A stretch of 64,000 nt of DNA, from NCBI RefSeq assembly GCF_030272615.1, contig NC_081414.1:910225009-910289008 (forward strand), written 5' to 3'. The position numbers and the translations under genes are program-made. The stretch comes from Cryptomeria japonica (lineage: Eukaryota; Streptophyta; Pinopsida; Cupressales; Cupressaceae). The notes below the pieces were generated by a model. The model ran no database searches. It saw only the letters and a list, made by a program, of their open reading frames with translations, and was not told the origin of the DNA. Each line of letters begins with the position of its first letter. Within the stretch, counting starts at the first letter, position 1. Of the stretch, positions 35,540-46,600 are shown in pieces.

Positions 35540-38500
35540 TTAAGAATTTTGTGCCAGTTTTTGTAGGGTGCTCCACTCTTCGTCTGATGGAAGGTCATTA
35601 TTCTGTAAACTATTGAAAGTCAACTCCAAATTCGTCAACATTCCATATTTATAAGATTTACTTGACATCACTGTTTCATCTAATACCATATTTAGAGTTG
35701 TAAATGGTTGGATGAATTCCAGAAAGCTTTTGGGAGTTGTGTCCTTTGGAAGCAAGTCTAAATCAGACTTCATTTTTATCTCCATGATTTTTTTGTAAGC
35801 TTCTTCTTCAATGAATTTATTTGATGTGTCAACAGGATTAGGCAAACCAAGTTTAATCAATTTATTTTTCATTTCTTGCAGCTTCACTATCTTGTTTCCA
35901 CAACTGTCCATAACTTCTGATGTTTCCCTTAGCTTCTGGCATTTTTGAATGATAGATGATGTCTTAACTGTGGCATCAATGTGGCTCTTAATTTCCTTGG
36001 ATGCCAAGTAGCTATCACTGGAATTGTAGACTACTTTCAAAATCTTTTTTTCCATTTCCTCTTTTGAATAAACATGTGTGCTCTTCTCATAGTGCCCTTT
36101 GATTTTTATAAAAATTTGTCACATACTTTCAGTCAATTGAAACCATTCACACAACTTCTCACTACTCTGCATTATTCGCCGCCAAATGTTTTCTTGTATA
36201 TACTTCATTGTATTTTTAATATTGTCTTTCAATCTATCCTCCAAAGTTTTTATTTTATCATTTGCATTGTGCAGGTCTTCTTTCATTTGTGCACATTTTT
36301 TTCTTTCTTCCTCTACTTCCTCTTGTAAATGTTTTTCTTTTTCCTTCCCATGATCCAATAGGTCCTGTAACTTTCTCATTTCTGCGGCAGCAGACTCATA
36401 ACTTTTGTATAATTTTTGAAAACTGGCTTTTTCTTCAATAATTTTTTTACTGCTTTTAGCCAGTTTTTCAGTCAGGTCCTTCAATTCTGCATCCTTCTTC
36501 TCCTGCTCTGCAATTTCTACTACAGAGCCCGAATTTTTAATCATTTTCTGTAAATCATTGCACTTGCTATCTGTTGCTTTCCTCCTTGATTTTTTGTTTT
36601 CCAAGTCTGCCTGTAACTTTTCTATTTGTTTCTCCAGTTTATTTTTTTCTCTCTCCACCTTTAGCAGTGAAGTGTAGACCACTTCGTTATTCCTTTTTGA
36701 CACACTAATTTTATCCACATTATGTACTTTGGAAAAATCCATTTGGAGGGTGCTAACTTGAAATTGAGAGGGATCTATCTGACTGTGTGGTGGATTTTTA
36801 TCTTTAGATGTGTCTGAGGGCATAACAACCATGAACTCCATCATATCTTTCTGTGGGTCATATGTTGGAAATACCATGTTCCTTGTAGGTTGTTCGTTTA
36901 CAACTTCAGACACGGAATTCCTATGAAATGCTTTCTTTTTTTCTTTATTTGTTTTTGTTGTGTGTTCATATTTTTCATAGTAATCACGAAATTGAAAATC
37001 TAGGCTTGCTGAAGCAATTGAATGTTTGAAAGGTGACAAAGGAATACCATAGGCTCCAGTTCCACTTATTCTTGTGGTTTTAACTACTGCTTGACAAGGA
37101 TTACCAACAACAGTTCCTGATGTTGTCCCACTCCCACTAACACTTTCATGTATAGTTTTCAGTCTTTTGAGGTGTGTGATCTGAAGCTGCAAATGATTGA
37201 TTTGTAGTGTCAGTGGTACTTGATATAGGATTCTCAATAGTATGAGATTGAGTATCTACCTCTAGTGGCCTCTTGCGAGAGATTTTTTGTTGTTGCCCTT
37301 GTCCAACACCAAGACAACTAGTATCAGTAGTAGTACCCATGCCAACCCCACCAATCACAGTGGTACTTGACTAAACATTAATAGGAATACTATCCCCAGA
37401 TTCCCCACTAGTGGTAGTGGCACTTGATTCACCACCAATGGGAATACCATGATGTGGTGGTGGTGGTTGTGGATTTGAACCTGAAACAAATGTAGGTGGA
37501 CCCTGAGGGTAATGAGTAGTACCTATCCCTGATGAATCTAAAGAATCAAGTCCAATGACTGGTATATAAGGACCTTTTGATTTTGACTGTGATGGAAGTT
37601 GTACCTGAAGTGGATACCGAATGCCCTCTCCTCTGGGACCAAGACGACCACCTTCAAAACCCATTTTTTCCACAAGGTTTGCCCCTTTGCTATATTTTTC
37701 TTTCATGGACTCACTGACTCTACCTAATATTTTAGGGACTTTAGTAGTTGTTGGAGGGGGCTCAATGGAAACCTCATGCTCATCATCATCATCTTCAGTC
37801 CTGCCATGCTCCATAGCCCACAATTTGCTAAACTCTGCATCCTCATCGATGCTCTCAAATTCTGCACTTGTCTTTGGTTCACCGAGATTCCTCCTCATAG
37901 TCCAAAAATTATTTATTTTGGTTTGAGTGAAATAATTCTCTTTACATTCATGCAGAATTGATTTGGGAATAGTTTTTTTAGATGGATTAGCAGATTTTAG
38001 GTAGAAATTGTAGGACCTCCTATTTTGGATGCCCTGGCCCTCCTCTGTTGTCCTCTCTGTGTGCATTTGCAATGCCATAATTTGTGATGAAATTTCTTCT
38101 GTTGAAATGTTATTGTCAGCTGCAATTTTCTCCATCTCTTTTTTAACCTCATCCCAGGAGTCCTTGTTTCTAAGCTTTTCTAGCAATGGCCTACTTTCAT
38201 GTTGACATAACACTGAAGAGTTCCCATTTTTCTTAAGCCTTGCTTGAGCTACACCAATTGGATCATACTGCCAGAGACCCTCATCACCAAAGTTAAAAAC
38301 TGTCAAGAAATCATGTGCCACAATGAATGCTTTTCTCTCAAATGTGAACCCTCCACATGAGAAAGGCAAAGAAGGAAATATGCTCTTCTTTTGTTGACCA
38401 TGGAAGTGTCTATATGTGCTCTCCAATTTCCATACATACTCTAATGCAAATACCCTCTCTATCACATGTATTGGAAGTTTGTATGGTTTTACTGCCGATC

Positions 38501-39632
38501 CGTAAAACCTTAACACAGTGAATTCTTCCATGAAGAAGCAGTCAGCCAATTCTATTTGACTTCCGAGTTGAATGCAATCTCTACAAGACATAGGCAACCT
38601 AGGCATTGGGGTGTTTGTAATTTCATTATACATTGGTGCCAAAAAGAAGTCTACAAAATGGTTGTAGTTCTTTCTGTTATCATGCATCCTTATCTTTGGG
38701 GTCCAATCATATATTGGACACTCTGTTCTCTTCCCAGTCTTCTCATCAATCTTATAGCTCACAATTTGAAGCTTGTTGGTCTCAAATATTGCACGATACT
38801 TGGATAGAAGGAGATAGCACAAGTAGGATGAGAACCTAAATGTCTTATAAGAACCTTTTTTGATCATTAGTAACTCTTTTTGCATGGATTTTACAATGTG
38901 CTCAATAAAATTATATCTTACTGGCTGACCTGCACAATGGATATTATAAATCAATTCAAGAAGGCTTGCACCCACTTCCCTATCATTTCCCAATCCCAGG
39001 CAAAACGACAGCAAGGAAATAGTATCCCCAACCCATGGAACAAAAATTTTAGAATCATAAGGAGGCTTATGATTCTGATCCAACACAATACCAGTACCAA
39101 TCTTTATTAGAGCTTTGATAAATGAATCTCCGCGACTTGGATCGAGACTCTCATAATTCTCTGTCAGCTTTCCTAGGTCAATTTGGATGTTTGAGTTTTA
39201 GGCTTCAAATCCTAGGTTCAACAAATGAGCAAATTCTCCCTCGTTTATGGATAGAATTTCCTCTTTTGTATTTTTATTGACAATTTCTTTTTTATCTTCA
39301 TCATAATTTTCAGCTCAGACCATGACAAAATCAGGGCAAGGGAATACTTCAGGTAACACCATGCTTCCCAATCCAACATCCCATGATGTGATTTTATTTG
39401 TTTTTTATTGTAACATTGGGTTGAGAATAGTAAATTTTTCCCTGGATGCATCTGCCGCCTTACTAGACATTGTATATCTAATATCTATGATACACTTTTC
39501 ACCATGGATAGCAGGGTCATAAATATCATGGTATTCATCAGTGAAACCTGGTGTTTTAACCAGTTCGGTTGGGTACATTTTGTTTTTCACTTGGCTTCTT
39601 GTAGAACTACTGCTTCCCATTTTCCCCATCAC
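35540..39632 (-). pseudogene. Giant G-patch/coiled-coil protein, convergent with the hAT gene
   Basis: Reads leftward from ATG about 39632 to a stop at 35540, about 1,360 codons, as one frame from 39632 to about 37150 and a second from there to 35540. In-frame stops at about 39408, 39317, 39199 and 37371, a one-base shift near 37150 and a TGA at 36119 break it. Order: an N-terminal helical domain about 39110-38150 (V-G-D-T-I-S-L-L-S-F, K-T-F-R-F-S-S-Y-L); an acidic stretch; a G-patch about 37700-37610 (GANLVEKMGFEGG then LGPRGEGI); a Gly/Pro/Ser linker; a long coiled coil (about 36700-36200); and a C-terminal helical part. G-patch domains in general contact RNA or DEAH helicases. The layout and N-terminal words recall ORF2 of elements B and E. 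No known gene name fits. Confidence 0.72.
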
Positions 39633-40150
39633 TATTATTGTTAATAATTCAAAATAATGCTAGATAAAAACCTAAAAATGCTAACCCTCAAATTGGACCA
39701 CGGGATTACCAAAAGCAAAAAAGGCGGGATGTAGGTGTTCTAGATTTTACCCGGAAATTGGAATTTCTATTTCACTAGATTGGCACAGACAGTCTCTGTT
39801 GCAACTTGCATTCCTCAATCTAGTAGTTGTTTCTGAATCTCCCTCGATTTACAGGTTTGTCCAAGAAATGAAAGACGATTATGATTTATGAGTCTCTTAT
39901 TTTGAAAACTCTAAAAAGTAGAAAAGTAAAACCTAAATGGCAAAATATCAAGAATCATGTTGTAATTTTATTAATTACTATTAATAACTATTCGATGTCG
40001 AAGGACAAAACATTCATTACTTCAGTATAAATTCTGAGGACATTAAGAATCATGTTGTAATTTTATTAATTATTATTAATAAGTATTCGATGCCGAAGGA
40101 CAAAACATTCACTACTTCAGTATAAATTCTAAGGACATTAAATGTAATAC
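39633..40150. other. Upstream region of the G-patch gene
   Basis: No gene. A block of about 110 bp, TTGTAATTTTATTAATTA through TTCGATG...CATTCA, is duplicated (about 39960 and 40052). Confidence 0.5.
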
Positions 40151-41195
40151 GTTCAATTCCGGGTGAAGTTCTCCCAAATGTGTTCACTTCCCACATTCGG
40201 GCCGAAATCCACCCTAAGTCGTTGAACTTTGCTCATCCAACGGATGAGGGACCAAGGTACCTGTTGTGACTTTACGGGTCTGTTTTTTAAGTCTGTTTAA
40301 TAATTTTAAACTTCCGTCCGAAAAAGTGCTTTATAGACTTACTTATATTTAATTAAATTTAAAACGTTTCAATTCTGGGCGAAGTTCTCCCAAATGTGTT
40401 CACTTCCCACATTCGGGCCGAATTCCACCCCAAGTCGTTGATCTTTGTTCATCCGACGGTCGATGGTACCTGTTTTAAGATGTAGTGGGTCCCATGACTT
40501 CTGCCATTTTTCTGGCACGTCACCATAATCGTGTCACTTTTCGGGTTTGATTTTTAGTCTATTTAATCATTTTAAACCTCCGCTTGAAAAAAAGCTTTAT
40601 AGATTTAATTATATTTAATTACATTTAAAATTTCCAATTCTGGGCGAAGTTCTCCCAAATGTGTTCACTTCCCACATTCGGGCCGAAATCCACCCTAGCC
40701 GTTGATCTTTGTTCATCCAACGGTCGATGGTACCTGTTTTAAGATGTAGTGGGTCCCACAACTTCTGCCATTTTTCTGGCACGTCACCATACTCATGTCA
40801 CTTTTCCGGTTTGATTTTTAGTCTATTTAATCATTTTAAAATTCTACTCGAAAAAGAGATTTTTAGACTTAATTATATTTAATTAAATTTAAAATGTCCA
40901 ATTCTGGGCGAAGTTCTCAGAAAGGTGTTCACTTCCCACATTCAGGCCGAAATCCACCCTAGTCGTTGATCTTTGTTCATCCAATGGTCGATGGTACCTG
41001 TTTTTAGATGAAGTGGGTCCCACGACTTCTGCCATTTTTCTGGCATGTCACCATACTCGTGTTACTTTTTAGGTCTATTTTTAAAGTCTACTAAATTATT
41101 TTAAAATTCCACCCGAAAAAGAGATTTATAGTCTATAGACTATAGACTTTCACTTAATTCTATTTAATTAAATTTAAAATGTTCAATTCCGGGCA
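40151..41195 (+). repeat. Tandem array, about four units of 216-285 bp
   Basis: Units begin at about 40151, 40366, 40631 and 40896, with a fifth start at 41181 that stops after about 15 bp. Each opens CAATTCTGGGCGAAGTTCTC, then TTCACTTCCCACATTC, GGGCCGAAATCCACCC and CGTTGATC, then GGGTCCCA and an AT-rich end (AATTATATTTAATTA). One word set, GGGCCGAAAT...TTGAT...TCATC-AACGG, also appears singly at about 30335-30385 beside the hAT gene and in repeat A copy 2, linking the array to that block. Confidence 0.88.
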
Positions 41196-41701
41196 TTGGG
41201 CAATAGTTTGAGATAACTATTAAATATAATGTTAATAATAAATATTAATTGTAATTAAAGATGTGCAATAGTTTGAGATAACTATTAAATATAATGTTAA
41301 TATTATTTGTAAAAATTTGAAATTCAAAAATAGTATAAAACATGAAACTTAGTTTATAGAATAAAACAAATAACTAAATAAAAATATAAATTTTGATATG
41401 CAATTTGAAAGGTAAAAGTTTAATATTAAAAAGAAAACATTCAATATTAAATCTAAAATATTAATTTAACATTTAACAAAATTCTTTGAAAATATGTTTA
41501 CGATATATAATTTTCAAAAATAGTTTAAAAATATATATATAAGTACAACATAAATTTAGTGTATTAATTTTTAAAAATGTGCAACTGCAGTCCTCAACCT
41601 GTTAAGGCGAGCAAATTTGGAAAGTACAAATGCCAAGGTGGCGATTAATTGTTGCACAAGGAGTTGTATGCGGCATGTTGCACGAAAGGAGGAAGGGGAG
41701 G
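41196..41701. other. AT-rich spacer
   Basis: No gene; mainly A/T with TTAAATATAATGTTAATA duplicated (about 41219 and 41284). Confidence 0.5.
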
Positions 41702-42611
41702 ATGGCAAGAAATCTTTTTTCTGATCTCATGGCATTAACGTCTTATCATGCACATTCATTACCCGACCTATAAGACGGAGGCAGATTTTTTTACCTTTTC
41801 ATATGTGTACCACTTTTTGCTTTGAAGCAGTTGCAGAACAAATCTGTAGTTCGTAGAATCGTACCTTCTGTAAGACATTATTTGCAGGAAGTGATTTTGA
41901 AATTGCAAGTGACAATGGAGGCCAATTTCACACTTCAAACAGACAAGAAGTTGGTGACCTTTTTGGGCAAAGTATCTAATAAACGAATGCAAGTTTAAGG
42001 AGGAGAAGTTGTGGGCGGTAGCTCGACTGATGCTTGTGGAGGAGGTGGCACATATCAGTCACCGGTATCGAACTAACATGGAGGTTTACTCTATGATTAT
42101 GGCGTGGGCCTATGAATTCGAACCGAAAGTGGAAAAGGTAAAACTCACATTGGTCAAATTAATTGATGGGGAGTTTTTGATTAACCTGGATTCAATCTTG
42201 GAGTGGGTGGTGCCGGTAGTTGGCATTCGAATTATGGAAGGGGATGACCAGGAGGACTTGCTTCCTTTTATTCCTGGCCCAGAGGATGAAATCAAATACC
42301 AGTGTCATGAATGAGACTGAGTGGGGTGGGAAGAGATGAAACTCTTTGTTAAATTAACGAGGGTGGATGAAGTCCTGAATGCTTTGCATGTGGTGGCAAG
42401 GATGGAGGTTGGTAGGGCATTGAGAGATAGGGCTGAAGAAGGAAGGGCCATACAGCTACTAGAAAGCTTGGAGGGCGACCCCGACTTCGGTTTCCTAAAC
42501 TGCATTCCAAAAATGAAAGCTAAAGCGGCAAAAGGGAAAGCCAAAGCATTGACCTTTGAGGAGGGAAGGGACTGGGAGGAAGCGACCCAGGGGGATAGTG
42601 AGACTGAGTGA
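41702..42611 (+). pseudogene. Unrecognised protein, decayed
   Basis: ATG 41702 opens a frame (MARNLFSDLMALTSYH) with TAA at about 41771, then open to about 41960, where one base shift leads to a second frame running to 42611 with two adjacent TGA codons at 42312 and 42318. The second part reads W-A-V-A-R-L-M-L-V-E-E-V-A-H, then an acidic S-I-L-E-W-V-V-P segment, and ends in a basic Lys/Ala-rich tail and an acidic tip. About 300 codons in all. I recognise no domain. It sits between the tandem array and repeat A copy 2. Confidence 0.5.
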
Positions 42612-43162
42612 GCGGCCTATCGGCAATGAACTAGTTTTTTTGTCTGCTCGCTATAAGCCGTGGACAAATTTTGTATCTTGAAACGTTTCAATTAAGTGAA
42701 TGAAAAAACCTTGACCGATAAACTTTTGTATCTTGCAACTTTTGAAATTTTGTATTTTGAATGACTATATAGTAATAGTATATATTTATAAAATTATAAT
42801 CAACCATAATCAATGTACAAATAATTAATGGAATGAATTGAATTTTTTTTTTATAGCATTACATAAAAAGATCACAGTATTAAATTTATTTCCATTGTTT
42901 AACAAATAGTTGAAATAACGTAGCTCATATACAAAAAGCATTTGAAAGAAATTAATTAATAAAAATGAAATAGAATTATAGAAAGCATTTTTCTATCCAT
43001 AAGACTGTAAGAGGCAAAGGGAAACAAACTGGAATTTGAAAAATTATCATTAATATTTATGCTTTTGAAATTTACAATTTTTTCGTCAGAGACTTGAGTC
43101 CCCCAAAAACTTAAAAGCCAAAATGAGTGAGCCACTAGCACTCAACCTGTTAGGGTTCAAGG
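42612..43162. other. AT-rich spacer
   Basis: No gene seen. Confidence 0.5.
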
Positions 43163-43210
43163 ACATAGGAAAAAAAAACTACAGGTAGTGGAATTGTTTA
43201 CAATTTTTCC

Positions 43211-43816
43211 CTAAGAATCTGGTCCTCCTTCCATGTAGAATTCTTCAGACAGCATAAGCTGAGAGAATTCTTCAAACCACATGTAGTTTGGAAAGTCATC
43301 CAGGAGGAACCATTTCTGGAGGAAGTCCCTGCCAATCCGTGCCCATTTTCTGTGACACGTCAACTGCTCCGCATTCAAGTTTAGGAGAAACGGTTGCTTG
43401 GCCACTGGTAGTGTTTGGTCGGGGAGGAGAATCTTGGATAAATCACTCACCCAAGGGATCCCCACCCCTACTTCTACGAGAACGACAAGAGTAATGTCAT
43501 CTCCGAGGAAGTCTTCCTTAAAAACCTTCCTCAACAGCATCAACATATCCACCTTGTCTCCTCCCAAGTCCAGAAGAGACGCTAAGAAGCGGGATGTAAG
43601 GTCTGTGTTAACACAGTACCTATTTTCATTTCGTAGAAATTCTCTGCCCAACACCATCCGCACAGCTTCATTGGTGAACGACCCAACCTCCTTGCAAACT
43701 GATTCGAGGGTTGGGTCTCTAACGAAGCCTAGAAAGGTCCTCTTGTCCTCTACAGAAATGCTTCTCAAGCAAATGGGAGTGTCCATCTTGAGAAAATAGA
43801 TTAACAAATTAAACAA
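43211..43816 (-). CDS. Repeat A minus-strand protein, copy 2 (intact 201 codons)
   Basis: Open from 43816 to a stop at 43211. The N-terminus may be the Met at 43816 or the next Met before D-T-P-I-C-L. The protein is leucine-rich, mixed helical, with D-D-I-T-L-V-V-L and W-F-L-L-D-D-F-P-N-Y near the end; no signal peptide or catalytic motif. I do not know the family. Copy 1 carries one nonsense change. It may be an accessory gene of the transposon that contains the hAT gene, or a captured host segment. Confidence 0.5.
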   Translation of the reverse strand: MFNLLIYFLKMDTPICLRSISVEDKRTFLGFVRDPTLESVCKEVGSFTNEAVRMVLGREFLRNENRYCVNTDLTSRFLASLLDLGGDKVDMLMLLRKVFKEDFLGDDITLVVLVEVGVGIPWVSDLSKILLPDQTLPVAKQPFLLNLNAEQLTCHRKWARIGRDFLQKWFLLDDFPNYMWFEEFSQLMLSEEFYMEGGPDS

Positions 43817-43894
43817 CCTGAGCTGTGAGCCTATAAACCTAAAATACCATAAGCTTTGACAATTTATCTACTAAATGGTAAAGGCTAATTGAAG

Positions 43895-44113
43895 ATGAAA
43901 GAAGTAGAGATCGTATATAAATTGTTGAAGCTCTTGATTGTAATAATTACTTCTTTAATAGTATTAACTGCTATAAAAAAATTTAAATCTTTCATATCTC
44001 TGCAAATCTTTCCCATAAATGCACGAGTGTGCGAAATCAGAAACAGCTATGAACCAGTACCAAATTGGCAAGTATCACATTGGAAGTCATGGGGACAGAG
44101 TGGATTGCCATAA
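43895..44113 (+). CDS. Hypothetical 72-aa protein with one hydrophobic segment, copy 2
   Basis: Same small frame as 29998-30216, ATG 43895. See copy 1 for reasons to doubt it. Confidence 0.25.
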   Translation: MKEVEIVYKLLKLLIVIITSLIVLTAIKKFKSFISLQIFPINARVCEIRNSYEPVPNWQVSHWKSWGQSGLP

Positions 44114-44875
44114 GTGAAAAGATATATATTAAATGAACGAAATTATCGATCGTGATTCGTGACATTTGATACGTGTCTATTGAATCCAATTCCATTCTGG
44201 GCACTTTCTGGTGAGCTATGTTCTCTTCAAAAAATTGGGCCGAAATAAAACTTCAGCCATTGATATACGATCATCGAATGGTTTAAAATCATTGATAGAT
44301 TTTAGGTATGTGTCACCCTTTATGTGTCAAAGAGGCTGCACTTATTGATACATCATGTAGAGTCCAGACTCAATGTATTATGTGATGTGATGTACTGATG
44401 TGATGTGATGTGCCTTGTCTATTAATTGCAATGAATTTATGAAATCGCCAATGAATTATATATTGTACCATTAATAACAAAATATTAGCCAAAACAAATT
44501 AAAAAAATTTCAAGCGGTGGATAAAAATCACCAATACATTTAAATAATTTTCAAGCGGTGGATAAAAATTGCCAATACATTTAAATAATTTTTCCTTCGG
44601 AGTAAAAATTTTCGCTCATACAATTATATAGTTGTTCCTTTTAACAATAATTATTCACCTCCCATAATAAATATTTTCCCCATAGAACAAGGTATTATTC
44701 GCCAGAAATTTATGGCATTTTCGCACCCTAGAAAAAAGATCACCAATACAAAATAATTTTTTCATCATTTAAAAAAAAAAATTCGTCATCGATATGAAAA
44801 TTTCCCCTCGAAAATAATGTATGATTCACCGGGATTTTACACAGTTGCCTGGGAGCGTTTCTTAAATTTATCCCT

Positions 44876-46099
44876 GATAAGCATGGGTTGGGAATGTTAG
44901 TTAAGCCACTCGAACCAACCTTGCACTCCTATCTTGGTATCACCCAAGCTTCAGGATTTTGCTAATTACAATGTGACATATTTTAGGTTACAACTTTCAT
45001 TCTCACCCCTTTAGATACCCTGCCAATTCACATGGTTGAGGTCGTCCCTTGGGATATTGAAATCCCAAGTAGGCCTCCTAGATCCAAAAAAAAAAAAGGA
45101 AGGTTTTGGAATTTCTCTTAAACCCAAAATTTGTGAAGGCAAGTGGAGAGGATACATACACGACACCTTAGGATCTAATCTAAATAAAATGAAAGTGAGT
45201 GAGGTTTTTTATCACCCAATTTTGTACAAGGGGAGAGCATACATCAATCACAACTTCCCAAACATGACAAACAAGGTTAATTAACCCACTACTCTAATTT
45301 AGTGCAACTGCACTAGTGGAAAATAAAAGAGTTTAGCAAGTGAACCTGCAAAACCACAAGTCATTAGTTGCCAAATGAGACTTTGACTAGCGTAGACAAG
45401 TTGCACTAACTGCTAGTATCCCAAGAAACAAAAAAATAATTAGTATAGATGCAAATACCGATGTACAAAAGCATGTGTCAAAAATTGCATGTGTTGATTC
45501 ACATGTGAGTGCACTAATACTGGGGGCTATTAGAAAAGAGAAAACTAAAAGAAGACATAAATCAAAATAAACAAAAAACTAAATATTTTTTGTTTTAAAA
45601 AATTTCCCTTTTTTAAAAGATTTTTGACATATAAGTAAACCAAAAAAGACAAAACAAAAAAATCTAGGTAAAGCAGGGCAGAGGTGTCAAAGAGTGTAGA
45701 TGTCGATCTATAGGTGTAGACACCAAAGAGTGCAGACGTTAATCTACAAGCATAGGTGTCGAAATGTAGTACCTCCAAAAATAGCTAACCCTTCAAACAA
45801 TACTTGTTAAGCTAATGAGAAATCTAACTTAGCCTACAAAAACTAGATGAAGTATGTGAAAGGGTTAGTTTCAAAATTAGATTAAAAATGCAAATGAACA
45901 AAAACCCTACAACCAAACAAAGTTAATGTAACCCAAGTAGAGGCACAAAAGTAGAAGTGCATGCACCAAAAAGCATGTACACCAAATTGTAGGCGGAGAC
46001 ATCGATCCACAACCTAGAGCATAAAAACTTCATAAAAGCTCAAAATTTAGGTCAAATTTAAAGGAATGTCAGTCCCATTAGGCATTGCCAAAATGAAGT
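44876..46099. other. Unassigned stretch with short leader-like repeats
   Basis: No supportable gene. Around 45670-45770 the words GTGTCAAAGAGTG, GTAGATGTCG and GTGTAGACACC recur with small changes, similar in style to gypsy leader sequence at 28930. Confidence 0.4.
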
Positions 46100-46600
46100 G
46101 AATGAAAATATATTGTTTTTGATTGAGTAAATTAGGTTTTGAAGGGACCCATAAACCTATTTGCAAAACGTAGTCATAAGGCTACACAACCAACTAACAG
46201 TTGACCAACAACAAAACCTTAAAAAAACACAAACCTAAACCAAATAAAACTAGAAAATACAAATAAAGAATAAATAGATATCTAATGAAGATTCTTCAAA
46301 GTCTCTACAACCTTAGCTTCAAGATAATTTAGATTTTGAGACAAGTTTTGTATATCCTACAAGTCATCGTTATCCTGCTCCATGGATTTTTTAAGGTTCC
46401 CCTGAGTGTGAGCACAATGACCCTTATCATCCATCCTCTTCTTACCCTTATCAACATTCTCAAGATCAATGAAAGTCTTATTAAAAGACTTGGAAGCTTG
46501 GATTTTTGCCACTTATATACCAAAACCTTGATACTCCCCACACTAATGAGAATATATTGTTAGCTAATGCATAAAACAAGAATTCAAAATGCAAAAGCAT
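46100..46600 (-). pseudogene. C-terminal fragment related to 20276-21868
   Basis: Minus strand, about 46540-46285: coiled-coil tail with Q-G-N-L-K-K-S-M, L-N-Y-L-E-A-K-V-V-E-T-L-K-N-L-H then stop. The fragment at 20420-20560 has R-A-N-L-K-N-K-I ... L-E-T-E-A-A-K-A-V-K-N-L-Y, the same pattern and spacing. Both are followed on the plus-strand left side by TTAGGTTTTGAAGGGACCC-like sequence (46134; 20267). So two copies of one family, both 5'-truncated or decayed. Confidence 0.5.

Larger units (their letters stand above)
43163..44875. repeat. Long direct repeat A, copy 2
   Basis: Second copy of 29266-30979, 13.9 kb downstream, same orientation, same start word (ACATAGG plus an A-run). It ends at TATCCCT; no hAT gene follows. 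Its CGCC motifs are more decayed (CACCAATAC, TGCCAATAC). Confidence 0.9.

Noticed and set aside
36074-36328. Hydrophobic plus-strand ORF resembling a membrane protein
   Set aside because: Antisense of the coiled coil in the G-patch gene; Glu/Lys codons on the sense strand read as Phe/Leu on the other.
29266-44875. LTR retrotransposon bounded by repeat A
   Set aside because: No TG...CA ends, primer site or polypurine tract; the interior holds a hAT transposase, not Gag-Pol.
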